A DNA stretch of 64,000 nucleotides, taken from Rhodococcus_F sp040656415 (GTDB lineage Bacteria; Actinomycetota; Actinomycetes; Mycobacteriales; Mycobacteriaceae). The stretch is from the NCBI RefSeq assembly GCF_040656415.1, contig NZ_JBFAMC010000001.1, forward strand, positions 1,488,001 through 1,552,000. Direction: 5' to 3'. Both the position numbers and the translations under genes were made by a program. Below the pieces are notes generated by a model. It saw only the letters and a program-made list of their open reading frames with translations, was not told the DNA's origin and did not search any database. Shown here in pieces: positions 24,025 through 32,824 of this stretch (position 1 is the stretch's first letter; every line of letters begins with the position of its first letter).

Positions 24025-24701
24025 CGTGCAACCTCGAATCGCTTGCTCAGGTACCCGAACAGAAGCCCCAGTGGCAGGGTCAGGATTACGAACCCGAGCG
24101 CGAAGATTCCACCGATGACGAAGATGGCGGCCTCGTTCTCGATCATTTCCTTCATCAGCAGGGAGGCCTCCGCGACTCCGATCACGGAGGCGATCGTCGT
24201 GTTCTTGGTCAGGGCGATCAGAACACTACCGAGTGGTGCGGTGACGGCGCGGAAGGCCTGCGGGAGCACGATCAGGCGCAGATTCTGGGAGAAAGTCAGT
24301 CCCAGTGACCGGCCCGCCTCTGCCTGACCGAAATGCACGGTGTTGATCCCGGAACGGAGCGACTCGCACACGAACGCAGCCGTATAGACGCTCAGGCCGA
24401 GTACTGCGAGCCGAAAATTGTTCTGCGCGAAGAAGGTCGGTGACTCCTCTGGGGCGAGCTTGACGCCCATCGTCTGGAAGAGGCCGAACGAGGCGAAGAT
24501 GATGATCAGCGTCAGCGGTGTGTTGCGGAAGATGGTCACATACGCTGCTCCGACGCCACGTGCAATAGGGATCGGCGACACTCTCATGGCGGCCAGAACG
24601 GTACCCAGAATCAGGGCGCCGATGGCCGAGAACACGGTGAGCTGCACCGTCGTCCAGAACGCGGCGATCAACTGATCGCCGTACTTGCTCAGTAGGTGCA
24701 C
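24021..24701 (-). CDS. gluC: glutamate ABC transporter permease GluC
   Basis: A 226-residue permease with about five membrane segments (the first at QLTVFSAIGALILGTVLAAMR). The EAA loop reads VHFGQAEAGRSLGLTFSQNLRLIVLPQAFR around residues 121-150. It pairs with GluD. Start is GTG 24701, about 90 bases after gluB; a strong hairpin (24742-24774) sits in that gap, so gluC and gluD are likely expressed at lower levels than gluB, as is common for permeases relative to binding proteins (inference). Confidence 0.92.
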   Translation of the reverse strand: MHLLSKYGDQLIAAFWTTVQLTVFSAIGALILGTVLAAMRVSPIPIARGVGAAYVTIFRNTPLTLIIIFASFGLFQTMGVKLAPEESPTFFAQNNFRLAVLGLSVYTAAFVCESLRSGINTVHFGQAEAGRSLGLTFSQNLRLIVLPQAFRAVTAPLGSVLIALTKNTTIASVIGVAEASLLMKEMIENEAAIFVIGGIFALGFVILTLPLGLLFGYLSKRFEVAR

Positions 24702-24741
24702 TTACCATCTCCCAGGTCGCTGGTTGTTCGTCTCGAACCAG

Positions 24742-24774
24742 GCCGGGCGGCACCCTTGTGGGGAACCGTCCGGC
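24742..24774 (-). terminator. intercistronic hairpin gluB-gluC
   Basis: GCCGGGCGG (24742-24750) pairs with CCGTCCGGC (24766-24774), with one G-U pair in the transcript, and an inner CCC/GGG pairing. No T-tract follows. The same element occurs after the second gluB at 27077-27110. The likely role is partial termination or 3'-end protection of gluB mRNA. Confidence 0.6.
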
Positions 24775-24791
24775 CCGGATACGTGAGTTTC

Positions 24792-25625
24792 TCAGTACCG
24801 ATCAACGGTCGGCGGCGGTGGGACCGGGTATCCCGACGCGCCGACGGTGTCGTTGAACGCGCGCTCCCATGAGCCGTCCGCGATCATCTCGTCGATGGCG
24901 TCGTTGATCTTCGCACGCGACTCGTCGTCGCCCTTGGCTAGGCCGATTCCGTAAGGCTCCTCAGTGAAGGGTTCGCCGACAATCTTCAGTTCGCCCGGGT
25001 AACGCGCGGCGTATCCGGCGAGGATGATGTCGTCGGTTGTCACGGCGTCGACGGCGCCGTTGCGCAGCGCCTCGACACATGCCGAGTACGTGTCGAATTC
25101 CTGCAGTTGGACGTCCCGGGCGTACCGATCCTTGACAGTCTGCGCAGGCGTGGAGCCGGAAACCGAGCACAGCTTCTTGGCGTCGCTGAGTGACTCGGGG
25201 CCCGTGATGTCCGTGTTGTTGGCCTGCACCAGGAGTGACTGCCCGGCCAGGAAGTACGGCCCGGCGAAGTCGACCCTCTGCTTTCGCGCATCGGTGATCG
25301 AGTAGGTCGCGACGATGTAGTCGACCTCACCGTTTGTGATCAGCGTCTCGCGCTGAGGCGACGGGGCCTCCTTGAACGAAATGTTCTGAGGTTCGACGCC
25401 GAGCTTGTCGGCCACATACTTGGCGACCTCGACGTCGAAGCCGGTGAAGGACCCACCGGGGTTGCGCAACCCGAGGCCGGGCTGGTCGTACTTGATGCCA
25501 ACGGTGAGTTTGCCGTCGGATGCGCTCTCCACAGCACTCTTGGGGCCACTTCCGCCGCAAGCAGATGCGACGACAGCGAGCGCCACGACACCGATTCCCA
25601 CACGAATCGAGCGATGGATCTGCAT
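24792..25625 (-). CDS. gluB: glutamate-binding lipoprotein GluB (copy 1)
   Basis: A 277-residue solute-binding lipoprotein of the bacterial family-3 type. A lipoprotein signal peptide (residues 1-22) ends VVASAC, with the lipid-modified Cys at about 23. The binding fold follows: GKLTVGIKYDQPGLGLRNPGGSFTGFDVEVAKYVADKLG, later YSITDARKQRVDFAGPYF and AVTTDDIILAGYAARYPGELK. It captures glutamate outside the membrane for GluC/GluD/GluA. ATG 25625 is the start; the longer frame lacks a signal sequence. By hand count about 85% of residues match the second gluB at 27128-27964. Confidence 0.93.
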   Translation of the reverse strand: MQIHRSIRVGIGVVALAVVASACGGSGPKSAVESASDGKLTVGIKYDQPGLGLRNPGGSFTGFDVEVAKYVADKLGVEPQNISFKEAPSPQRETLITNGEVDYIVATYSITDARKQRVDFAGPYFLAGQSLLVQANNTDITGPESLSDAKKLCSVSGSTPAQTVKDRYARDVQLQEFDTYSACVEALRNGAVDAVTTDDIILAGYAARYPGELKIVGEPFTEEPYGIGLAKGDDESRAKINDAIDEMIADGSWERAFNDTVGASGYPVPPPPTVDRY

Positions 25626-25728
25626 TCTGCTCCCTTCGGTTGAAATGCCGGTCTGCAGTGTCTGGTACGGGGAAACGAAGAGCACTCCGTATGTCGACTT
25701 GCCCAGGCTGTGGATGATGCTCAGACGA

Positions 25729-26511
25729 TCAATGACTGAGAATCTTGCCGAGGAAGTCCTTGGCCCGGTCGGATGTCGGGGCAGTGAAGAAGGTGTTGGG
25801 ATCGGTATCCTCGACGACCTGGCCATCGGCCATGAAAAGTACCCGGTGGCCCGCCTTACGGGCGAAGCCCATCTCATGAGTGACCACGAGCATGGTCATG
25901 CCCTCCTTGGCGAGCGAGGTCATGACATCGAGGACCTCGTTGACCATCTCCGGATCGAGTGCGGAGGTGGGCTCGTCGAACAACATGACCTTGGGGTTCA
26001 TCGCGAGGGCACGTGCGATCGCGACTCGCTGCTGCTGCCCACCCGACAACTGCGCTGGGTACTTGTCCGCCTGGTTCCCGATACCGACGCGTTCGAGCAG
26101 TTCGAGAGCCCTCGTCTTCGCGTCCGCGCTGCTCTGCTTCCGTACCTTGACGGGTGCGAGCATCACGTTCTCGAGGATCGTCTTGTGTGCGAAAAGGTTG
26201 AACGACTGAAAAACCATCCCCACATCGGCTCGCAGGGCGGCAAGGGCCCTGCCCTCCGAAGGCAACACCTTTCCGTCGACCGCGATCGTCCCGGAATCGA
26301 TGGGCTCGAGGCGGTTGATCGTTCGGCACAGTGTCGACTTGCCCGACCCGGACGGTCCGAGCACGATCACAACCTGTCCGCGAGGAACCTCGAGGTCGAC
26401 GTCTTGGAGCACGTGAAGGGCACCGAAGTGCTTGTTCACCGACTTCATCGAAATCATCGAGGGCGCTTCGCCGGCGGGTGGAGTCGGCGTCGCATAAGCG
26501 GCTTGCGTCAT
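25729..26511 (-). CDS. gluA: glutamate ABC transporter ATP-binding protein GluA
   Basis: A 260-residue ATPase of the polar amino-acid (GlnQ/HisP) class. Walker A GPSGSGKST lies around residues 51-59, the Q-loop is MVFQSFNLFAHKTILENV, the signature is LSGGQQQRVAIARAL, Walker B is VMLFDEPTSALD, and the H-loop is LVVTHEMG. The first 17 residues are a short Ala/Pro-rich extension. I start at ATG 26511 (MTQAAYATP); a longer frame to 26688 lacks homology. It heads the gluA-gluB-gluC-gluD operon. In C. glutamicum the orthologous operon encodes the main glutamate uptake system; no AmtR-type operator is obvious here. Confidence 0.94.
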   Translation of the reverse strand: MTQAAYATPTPPAGEAPSMISMKSVNKHFGALHVLQDVDLEVPRGQVVIVLGPSGSGKSTLCRTINRLEPIDSGTIAVDGKVLPSEGRALAALRADVGMVFQSFNLFAHKTILENVMLAPVKVRKQSSADAKTRALELLERVGIGNQADKYPAQLSGGQQQRVAIARALAMNPKVMLFDEPTSALDPEMVNEVLDVMTSLAKEGMTMLVVTHEMGFARKAGHRVLFMADGQVVEDTDPNTFFTAPTSDRAKDFLGKILSH

Positions 26512-27076
26512 AGCTAATGATCCTATGTCTTGAGGGCGCGGACATACTACGTGGTCTGCGAAACGTTTCCGATACGTGAGAAGCTGGTATTCGGCTTCGG
26601 TCATGTCGCCCGCGGCGAGGTGACTTCGTGCGGATCGCACAAATGCACGCTCGGATCTCGGAGAGCGATTCCAAGAGAGCGTGCGCATTTTCCATCACCT
26701 CGAGGTCGGCTGTGGTGTTTTCCTCACAAGTTGCTGGTGGTTCGTTCGAGCGGTGCCGTCGGTGCCGGTGTCGCGCGGCCGTGCCGGCCTCCGGAGTGCT
26801 GTTGCTACCCGTGCTACTCGACGGTCCTCACGCCAAACCCGCACAGCGCCCAGGGGCGGTGCTACACCGAGCCCCGTGTGAGCGTGTCTGACCACCATTT
26901 GGCCTCCGGCCATCGTTCGTGCGTGAACATACAGTCTGGAGTCGTGGTGTGACCTCGGACATACTCACGATTCACAGACATTCAGGTCGTCGGCTGTACA
27001 TCTGTATGACGAGGTGAGATCCGGTGATCTCGGTCGATCAACACGCCGCGACCCCGTCACAGTCCCAAGGACCCGA
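26512..27076. other. 565-base region upstream of gluA without a credible gene
   Basis: It must contain the gluA promoter. Open frames on both strands here (for example 26530-26952) have Cys/Arg/His-rich translations with no family resemblance and no ribosome binding site, so I call none. I see no remnant of gluC, gluD or of a transposon. It ends at the hairpin that follows the second gluB. Confidence 0.6.
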
Positions 27077-27110
27077 GCCGGACGGCACCCCGTGAAGGGA
27101 ACCGTCCGGC
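27077..27110 (-). terminator. hairpin after the second gluB, paralogous to the gluB-gluC hairpin
   Basis: GCCGGACGG (27077-27085) pairs perfectly with CCGTCCGGC (27102-27110), with an inner CCC/GGG pairing. The surrounding sequence matches that after copy 1 nearly base for base. With no gluC behind it, it probably acts as the 3' end of the gluB2 transcript. Confidence 0.65.
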
Positions 27111-27127
27111 CCGGACGGGTGAGATGC

Positions 27128-27964
27128 TCAGTACCGATCGACGGTCGGCGGCGTCGGGATCTGGTATCCCGATGCGCCGACGGTGTCGTTGAACGCGCGC
27201 TCCCATGAGCCGTCCGCGATCATCTCGTCGATGGCGTCGTTGATCTTGGCCCGAGCCTCCGCGTCGCCCTTGGCCACGCCGATTCCGTACCGCTCCTCAG
27301 TGAAGGGCTCGCCGACAACCTTCAGTTCGCCCGGGTACTGCGCGGCGTATCCGGCGAGGATGATGTCGTCGGTTGTCACGGCGTCGACGGCGCCGTTCCG
27401 CAGCGCCTCGACACACGCCGAGTACGTGTCGAATTCCTGGAGTTGGACGTCCTGGGCGTACTTCTCCTTGACTGTCTGCGCGGGCGTGGAGCCGGAAACC
27501 GAGCACAGCTTCTTACCGCCGCTGAGCGACTCGGGGCCCGTGATGTCCGTGTTGCCGGCCTCCACCAGGAGCGACTGCCCGGCGATGAAGTACGGCCCGG
27601 CGAAGTCGACCGACTCCTTGCGTGTATCCGTGATCGAGTAGGTCGCGGCGACGAAGTCGACCTCGCCGTTCTCGATCAGAGTCTCGCGCTGAGCTGACGG
27701 GGACTCCTTGAACGTGATGTTCTGAGGTTCGACGCCCAGTTTGTCAGCCACATACTTGGCGACCTCGACGTCGAAGCCGGTGAAGGATCCATCGGGGTTG
27801 CGCAACCCGAGTCCGGGCTGGTCGTACTTGATGCCGACGGTAAGCGTGCCCTCCGACGCGCTCTGCAAAGCGCTCGTCTGCTCACCACCACCGCCGCATG
27901 CGGATGCGACGACGGCGATCGCCGCGACGCCGATCCCCAAACGAATCGAGCGATTGATCTTCAT
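27128..27964 (-). CDS. glutamate-binding lipoprotein, second GluB copy
   Basis: A 278-residue paralogue of GluB with the same lipoprotein signal (IAVVASAC) and fold. Differences from copy 1 concentrate just after the lipidation site (GGGGEQTSALQSASEGT) and in scattered surface positions; core ligand-binding stretches and the C-terminal PPTVDRY are the same. The frame is intact and ATG 27964 is preceded by GGAGGATCTGC, so it is probably expressed. It has no permease or intact ATPase of its own and presumably feeds the neighbouring GluA-GluC-GluD. A decayed gluA fragment lies upstream at 28154-28275. Confidence 0.92.
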   Translation of the reverse strand: MKINRSIRLGIGVAAIAVVASACGGGGEQTSALQSASEGTLTVGIKYDQPGLGLRNPDGSFTGFDVEVAKYVADKLGVEPQNITFKESPSAQRETLIENGEVDFVAATYSITDTRKESVDFAGPYFIAGQSLLVEAGNTDITGPESLSGGKKLCSVSGSTPAQTVKEKYAQDVQLQEFDTYSACVEALRNGAVDAVTTDDIILAGYAAQYPGELKVVGEPFTEERYGIGVAKGDAEARAKINDAIDEMIADGSWERAFNDTVGASGYQIPTPPTVDRY

Positions 27965-28153
27965 GCAGATCCTCCAATTGAAATAACAGGTGTGGAGTGT
28001 CTAACACAGTTGCCGCTCGATTACATGGTGATGCCTTCAATTTCACATGGCGATGCCCTGACGATCGGCGGCTGAAAATCTATCGTAGGTAATGCCTTTG
28101 TCTCCCGGACACGTGGACCTATGTCCTCTCGGAGGTGTGGACATACCCGATCA

Positions 28154-28275
28154 GGACAGCGCCAGGATGATGACGGCTTGCCCGCCGGGGACTTCGAGAT
28201 CCGTTTCATGAGCAGCTAGTGCACCGAAGTGTTGTTCGCCGGGTTCATCGATATCATCGAGGGTGCACCGCCCCT
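28154..28275 (-). pseudogene. gluA remnant (N-terminal fragment)
   Basis: Read on the minus strand, this stretch gives DDIDEPGEQHFGALAAHETDLEVPGGQAVIILALS, which aligns with SMISMKSVNKHFGALHVLQDVDLEVPRGQVVIVLGPS of the intact GluA just before its Walker A motif. It then hits a stop. No start codon, Walker A or later domain remains. About 190 bases separate it from the second gluB, far less than the missing 3' part of gluA. This is the scar of a former gluA-gluB tandem copy. Confidence 0.85.
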
Positions 28276-28354
28276 GGAGGATCGGTGTCCGGTTCCTGTC
28301 AGGTCGCCCGCAAAGAGGCGATTTGGTACGAGCCGTACCCTGGCACAGGTGGAC

Positions 28355-29890
28355 ATGATCGACCAGAAACCCATTCCGCACAGCGGCCGGGACGCCCAGC
28401 GAAGCTACGAAGTGCGCACGTTCGGCTGCCAAATGAACGTGCACGACTCCGAGCGGCTGTCGGGGCTGCTCGAAGATGCCGGCTACACGAAAGCCGCGTC
28501 GGGACAGGTGCCCGACCTTGTGGTCTTCAACACGTGCGCGGTGCGGGAGAATGCCGACAACAGGCTCTACGGAAACCTGAGTCACCTCGCGCCGGCCAAG
28601 GAGCGTAATCCCGACATGCAGATCGCGGTCGGGGGTTGTCTGGCACAGAAGGATCGCGACGTCGTAGTAGAGAAGGCGCCGTGGGTCGACGTGGTGTTCG
28701 GTACCCACAACATCGGTTCACTGCCCGCGCTGCTCGATCGAGCACGTCACAACCAGCGGGCCGAGGTCGAAATCCTCGACGCGCTCGAGGCGTTTCCGTC
28801 GACCTTGCCCGCCAAGCGTGAGTCCGCGTACGCCGGCTGGGTGTCCATTTCCGTGGGATGCAACAACACGTGCACGTTCTGCATCGTGCCCTCGCTGCGA
28901 GGCAAGGAAATCGACCGGCGCCCCGGTGACGTCCTGGCGGAGGTGCAGGCACTGGTGAACGAAGGTGTTCTCGAAGTCACGCTCCTCGGGCAGAACGTGA
29001 ATTCCTACGGAGTGTCCTTTGCCGACCCAGAGCAACCCCGCGACCGGGGTGCGTTCGCTGCACTCCTTCGCGCATGCGGGGACATCGAAGGGCTCGAGCG
29101 CGTTCGGTTCACGTCACCGCACCCGGCCGAGTTCACCGACGACGTCATCGAGGCAATGGCCGATACGCCCAACGTGTGTCCACAGCTGCATATGCCCCTT
29201 CAGTCCGGTTCCGACCGTGTGCTGAAAGCGATGCGCCGCTCGTACCGGAAGTCGCGGTTTCTCGGAATCATCGACAAGGTGCGCAACGCGATGCCGCATG
29301 CGGCGATCACCACAGACATCATCGTTGGTTTTCCAGGTGAGACCGAGGAAGACTTCCAGGACACGCTCGATGTCGTGCGCCAGGCACGCTTCACCAGTGC
29401 ATTCACCTTCCAGTACTCGAAACGCCCCGGCACCCCGGCTGCGGAGATGGAAGACCAGGTCCCGAAGGCCGTCGTCCAAGAACGGTACGACCGTCTCGTT
29501 GCGCTGCAGGAGGAGATCACGCTCGAGGAAAACCAGAAGTTCGTCGGTGCGGAGGTGGAACTACTCGTTACCGCGGGGGAGGGTCGCAAGAACGCCGAGA
29601 CCGCTCGCATGAGCGGCCGCGCGCGTGACGGCAGGCTCGTCCACTTCAGGCCTGAAGGCAACCTCGACGGAAACGTCCGGCCGGGCGATGTCGTCACCGT
29701 CGTCGTCAGCGGAGCCGCCCCACACCACCTGGTCGCCGATACTCCCGTCTCGAGACATCGACGCACCCGCGCGGGTGACTCTTTCGAGAAGGGCATCACC
29801 CCGAAGACCCCTCCGATCGGCGTGGGTCTCGGACTGCCGCAGATCGGCGTTCCGGCTCAACTACCCGCTCAGATGGGATGCAACGCATGA
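28355..29890 (+). CDS. miaB: tRNA (N6-isopentenyl adenosine(37)-C2)-methylthiotransferase MiaB
   Basis: A radical-SAM enzyme that adds a methylthio group to i6A37 of tRNAs reading U-starting codons. In the 511-residue form from ATG 28355, the N-terminal UPF0004 domain carries cysteines in FGCQMNVHDSE, FNTCAVRENA and VGGCLAQKD (second Fe-S cluster). The radical-SAM cluster motif is CNNTCTFC at residues 169-176, and a C-terminal TRAM domain lies around 395-460. The substrate is made by MiaA, encoded 4.5 kb downstream. The longer frame upstream to 28229 covers the gluA scar and is not coding. Its stop overlaps the next gene (ATGA). Confidence 0.95.
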   Translation: MIDQKPIPHSGRDAQRSYEVRTFGCQMNVHDSERLSGLLEDAGYTKAASGQVPDLVVFNTCAVRENADNRLYGNLSHLAPAKERNPDMQIAVGGCLAQKDRDVVVEKAPWVDVVFGTHNIGSLPALLDRARHNQRAEVEILDALEAFPSTLPAKRESAYAGWVSISVGCNNTCTFCIVPSLRGKEIDRRPGDVLAEVQALVNEGVLEVTLLGQNVNSYGVSFADPEQPRDRGAFAALLRACGDIEGLERVRFTSPHPAEFTDDVIEAMADTPNVCPQLHMPLQSGSDRVLKAMRRSYRKSRFLGIIDKVRNAMPHAAITTDIIVGFPGETEEDFQDTLDVVRQARFTSAFTFQYSKRPGTPAAEMEDQVPKAVVQERYDRLVALQEEITLEENQKFVGAEVELLVTAGEGRKNAETARMSGRARDGRLVHFRPEGNLDGNVRPGDVVTVVVSGAAPHHLVADTPVSRHRRTRAGDSFEKGITPKTPPIGVGLGLPQIGVPAQLPAQMGCNA

Positions 29891-30492
29891 CCTCCTCGCA
29901 CAACCCCGGTGGTACCGACGACAAGAAGCCGCGTGATGAGAGCGACCCGATCGATAGCTACCGCAAGGACTTCGACGCCGCAGAGAAGAAGGTGGCCGGC
30001 GAGATCGACCCTGGTGCGCGGGCATTGGTTGTCGCGGTCGCGGTCGTGATTCTGCTGGGCTCGATGACGCTGCCGCACTCCGGTATTGCCAACGGGTGGG
30101 AGGTGCTGGTGAACAGCTCCGAGGCTCGCACCGAGGCGATCGCGCTTCCGTCACGGTTGTTCGTGGGATTCGCAGTGGTGTTCGGTGTCGTCGCATCGAT
30201 GCTGGCCCTGATCACCCGCCGCTGGGTATTGGCCTGGACTGCTCTCGCGGGCACGGGTGTGTCCATCGTGCTCGGGATGCTCGCCATCTGGTCGCGGCAG
30301 ACGCCGCCGCCGGGTGTTGTGGCCTCCGGGCCCGGAATCGGACTGATAATCGGTTGGCTCACCGTCATCGTGCTCACGTTCCACTGGCTGAAGGTGGTCT
30401 GGAGCCGAACGGCGCTGCAGTTGGCCGCAGAGGAAGAACGCCGCGCCGCTGCCGCTGAAGCGGAGCGGCGCGGCGACTGGAACGTCGGCTGA
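29887..30492 (+). CDS. conserved membrane protein (Rv2732c-like)
   Basis: A 201-residue protein starting at ATG 29887 within the miaB stop, so the two are translationally coupled. A polar N-terminus (residues 1-45) precedes four hydrophobic segments: ALVVAVAVVILLGSMTLP, LFVGFAVVFGVVASMLALI, VLAWTALAGTGVSIVLGMLAIW and GPGIGLIIGWLTVIVLTFHWL. It ends in a charged helix rich in Glu/Arg/Ala (EEERRAAAAEAERRGDW). This matches the transmembrane protein found next to miaB in mycobacteria (Rv2732c). The molecular function is not established. Confidence 0.85.
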   Translation: MTSSHNPGGTDDKKPRDESDPIDSYRKDFDAAEKKVAGEIDPGARALVVAVAVVILLGSMTLPHSGIANGWEVLVNSSEARTEAIALPSRLFVGFAVVFGVVASMLALITRRWVLAWTALAGTGVSIVLGMLAIWSRQTPPPGVVASGPGIGLIIGWLTVIVLTFHWLKVVWSRTALQLAAEEERRAAAAEAERRGDWNVG

Positions 30493-30520
30493 CGCCGGGC
30501 CTCGTCGAGGCCGCGAGCCT

Positions 30521-31900
30521 CTAAGGGCCGCTGACGGCGCCCTCCGCGGCCTCGGCCCATTCGCGCCACTGCTTGGCCTGCGCGAGGGCGCTCTCGGCAT
30601 CCTTCGTCTTGCCTGCCGCGGTGGCTTTGGCGGCCTGCTCTTCGAACTGCGTGACGCGCTCCCGGAACTGCGCGGCGCGGGCCAAAGCCTCCGGGTCGGT
30701 GCGACGCCATTGCTCGTCGGCCGCGTCGTGAACCTGCTTCTCGATGGCCCTGAGCCTGCCTTCGAGGTCGTGTACCCGATCGCGGGGAACCTTGCCGATG
30801 GCGTCCCACTTGTCCTGGAGATCGCGCAGGGCAGCTCTCGCGGTGCCGATGTCCTTGGACGGATCGATGCTCTCGGCACTCTTCAGCAGCGCCTCCTTGG
30901 CGACGGCGTTCTCCTCGAACTCGGCGTCGCGCTCGGATGACGCCGCGTTGCGGGCTGTGAAGAACAAGTCCTGGGCGGCCTTGAACCGCTTCCACAGGGC
31001 GTCGTCGGCTTCACGCGGAGCACGCCCGGCGGCCTTCCACTCGGCGAGGAGGTCGCGAAATGCTCCGGAGGTAGGACCCCAGTCGGTGGAGTCGGACAGC
31101 GCCTCGGCCCTTTCGACGAGATCCTCCTTTCTGAGCTTGGCAGCCGCACGCTCGCGATCGAGTTCGGCGAAATGCGCCCCACGGCGGCGATTGAACGCCT
31201 CCCGAGCCTTGGAATAGCGCTTCCACAGAGCGTCGTCGACCTTGCGGTCGATTCCGCGAATCGTCTTCCACTCCTCCAGGATCTCCCGCAGCCGGTCGCC
31301 GGCGGCTTTCCACTGCGTCGACTCGGCGCCGATCTGTTCAGCCTCGGCGGCCAGTTCCTCTTTGCGTTCGGTCTGCGCCTTTCGCGACAGTTCTCTTTCG
31401 CGCCTGGCATGAGCGGCCGCCTCGTCCGATTCGGCGATGATGACGTCGAGGCGCGCTGCAAGTGAGTCGATATCGCCGATCACCGCCGCAGTCGGAAGGG
31501 ATTCGGCGATCGCGATCGCCGCTGCCTTCGTCTTCTTCGCGTCTCCGGCGCCCGAAGTCAGCCGCGCCTCGAGAAGAGCTACCTCGGTGGCGAGGTCATC
31601 GAAGCGCCGGCCGAAGTGCGCCAGCCCCTCCGCCGCGTCGCCGGCCTGCCAGGAGCCGATCTGCCGTTCTCCGTCCGCAGTCTTGACCCAGGCCGTGCCG
31701 TCGTCGTCGACGCGACCGAACTTGCTGGGGTCGCTCTCGGCGGGGGTAGGAGGAGCGGAGAGTGCGTGCGTCGGGGTCGGGTGGGGCTTGGGAACACTGG
31801 GCTTTGCGGGTCCACCCGGTTTCGGGGCGCTCGGCTTTGGCGTGTCGTGCTGCTGAGCTGCAGGCTCCACGTTGGGCTGCGCATCGCTGCTGTCGGTCAT
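30521..31900 (-). CDS. DUF349 domain protein
   Basis: A 459-residue protein with a Pro/Lys/Ser-rich N-terminal tail (residues 1-60), a small folded segment around FGRVDDDGTAWVKTADGERQIGSW, then long helical DUF349 repeats. The repeats show W-containing hallmarks: STQWKAAGDRLREILEEWKTIRGIDRKVDDALWKRYSKAREAF, STDWGPTSGAFRDLLAEWKAAGRAPREADDALWKRFKAAQDLFF, and a third near RAALRDLQDKWDAIGKVPRD. DUF349 proteins are predicted coiled-coil scaffolds, and the M. tuberculosis counterpart is Rv2731. ATG 31900 is used because MTDSS follows a GAGGT; upstream codons lack similarity. Confidence 0.9.
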   Translation of the reverse strand: MTDSSDAQPNVEPAAQQHDTPKPSAPKPGGPAKPSVPKPHPTPTHALSAPPTPAESDPSKFGRVDDDGTAWVKTADGERQIGSWQAGDAAEGLAHFGRRFDDLATEVALLEARLTSGAGDAKKTKAAAIAIAESLPTAAVIGDIDSLAARLDVIIAESDEAAAHARRERELSRKAQTERKEELAAEAEQIGAESTQWKAAGDRLREILEEWKTIRGIDRKVDDALWKRYSKAREAFNRRRGAHFAELDRERAAAKLRKEDLVERAEALSDSTDWGPTSGAFRDLLAEWKAAGRAPREADDALWKRFKAAQDLFFTARNAASSERDAEFEENAVAKEALLKSAESIDPSKDIGTARAALRDLQDKWDAIGKVPRDRVHDLEGRLRAIEKQVHDAADEQWRRTDPEALARAAQFRERVTQFEEQAAKATAAGKTKDAESALAQAKQWREWAEAAEGAVSGP

Positions 31901-32107
31901 CGGTACCTCATCTCTGCCGCGCGTCACGGCTGCCTGAACGCAATAACTGGCTCCATACGACCCGGGGGCCGGGTGCTGGTTTCCATTCAACCCAATACGG
32001 GCTCTATGAGCTATTGAATCAGGTAGGACCGTCGACGCCGCTGCCCATCAGCCGCGACACTCGGTTCGGATGCCGATCGCATGAGCATGGTCGACTAGCG
32101 TGGATAT

Positions 32108-32824
32108 GTGCTAAATGCCGCAATCCTCGTGCCGTCGCCACCCCTTCTGGTTCCTGAACTGGCCGGATTGCAGACTGCGGCCACGGCGCCACTGAGGGAT
32201 GCGATCGAGTCGGCTGCGAAGGCGCTGTACGCGCTCACGACCGACTGGGTGGCGATAGGTGCGGCATCTTCCTCGATCGGCGTCGAGCCCGGCGCGCAGG
32301 GCACCTACATCGGGTACGGCGCCAATGTGCGGGTTGCGCTGTGCCCCGAACCGGTCGGCGAGCCCGACCCGGAACTGCCACTCGCCGCGCTCACGGCTGG
32401 ATGGATCCGGGAGACGTGCGCGCCCGCCGCCGTTGTCGACGCGCGGATACTGGCATCCGATCTGTCCGTCGAGCAGTGCGTGCTGTATGGGGCGGAGCTA
32501 CGCTCCTTCCTCGACCGTGACAGAGAACCCCGGGGCCTGATCATCGTCGGGGACGGGGCCAACACGCTCGATGCGAAGGCACCCGGAGCATTCGATCCGC
32601 GTGCGAAAGGTGCGCAGGCGAGGATCGACTCAGCTCTCGACACAGGCGACCGCGACGCTCTACTGGCTTTGGAACCCGCCGAGTGCGCGTCACTCGGTAT
32701 CGGAGGACGCGTTCCATGGCAGGTGCTGGCCGGAGTGTTCGCCAGGCCTCCGAGTTCCTGCCGGACGCTCTACAGCGCGGCGCCGTTCGGTGTGGGCTAC
32801 CACGTGGGAGAGTGGCGACCGTGA
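32108..32824 (+). CDS. class III extradiol dioxygenase subunit B-like protein
   Basis: A 238-residue protein of the LigB-like fold that sits directly before miaA, as Rv2728c does in M. tuberculosis. It opens with AILVPSPPLLVPELAG, and GLIIVGDGANTLDAKAPGAFDPRA appears near residue 140. Most of the metal-ligand histidines of true extradiol dioxygenases are not obvious, so catalytic activity is doubtful; the fold assignment is by overall resemblance and position. GTG 32108 is the start. The stop overlaps the miaA GTG (GTGA), so expression of the two is coupled. Confidence 0.8.
   Translation: MLNAAILVPSPPLLVPELAGLQTAATAPLRDAIESAAKALYALTTDWVAIGAASSSIGVEPGAQGTYIGYGANVRVALCPEPVGEPDPELPLAALTAGWIRETCAPAAVVDARILASDLSVEQCVLYGAELRSFLDRDREPRGLIIVGDGANTLDAKAPGAFDPRAKGAQARIDSALDTGDRDALLALEPAECASLGIGGRVPWQVLAGVFARPPSSCRTLYSAAPFGVGYHVGEWRP

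Noticed and set aside
23038..24327. 429-residue plus-strand open frame across gluD and gluC
   Set aside because: Antisense to two clear permeases; strongly charged, repetitive composition typical of a shadow frame.
26530..26952. 140-residue plus-strand frame in the gap before gluA
   Set aside because: Cys/Arg/Pro-rich translation, no RBS and no resemblance to any family; the region is treated as non-coding.
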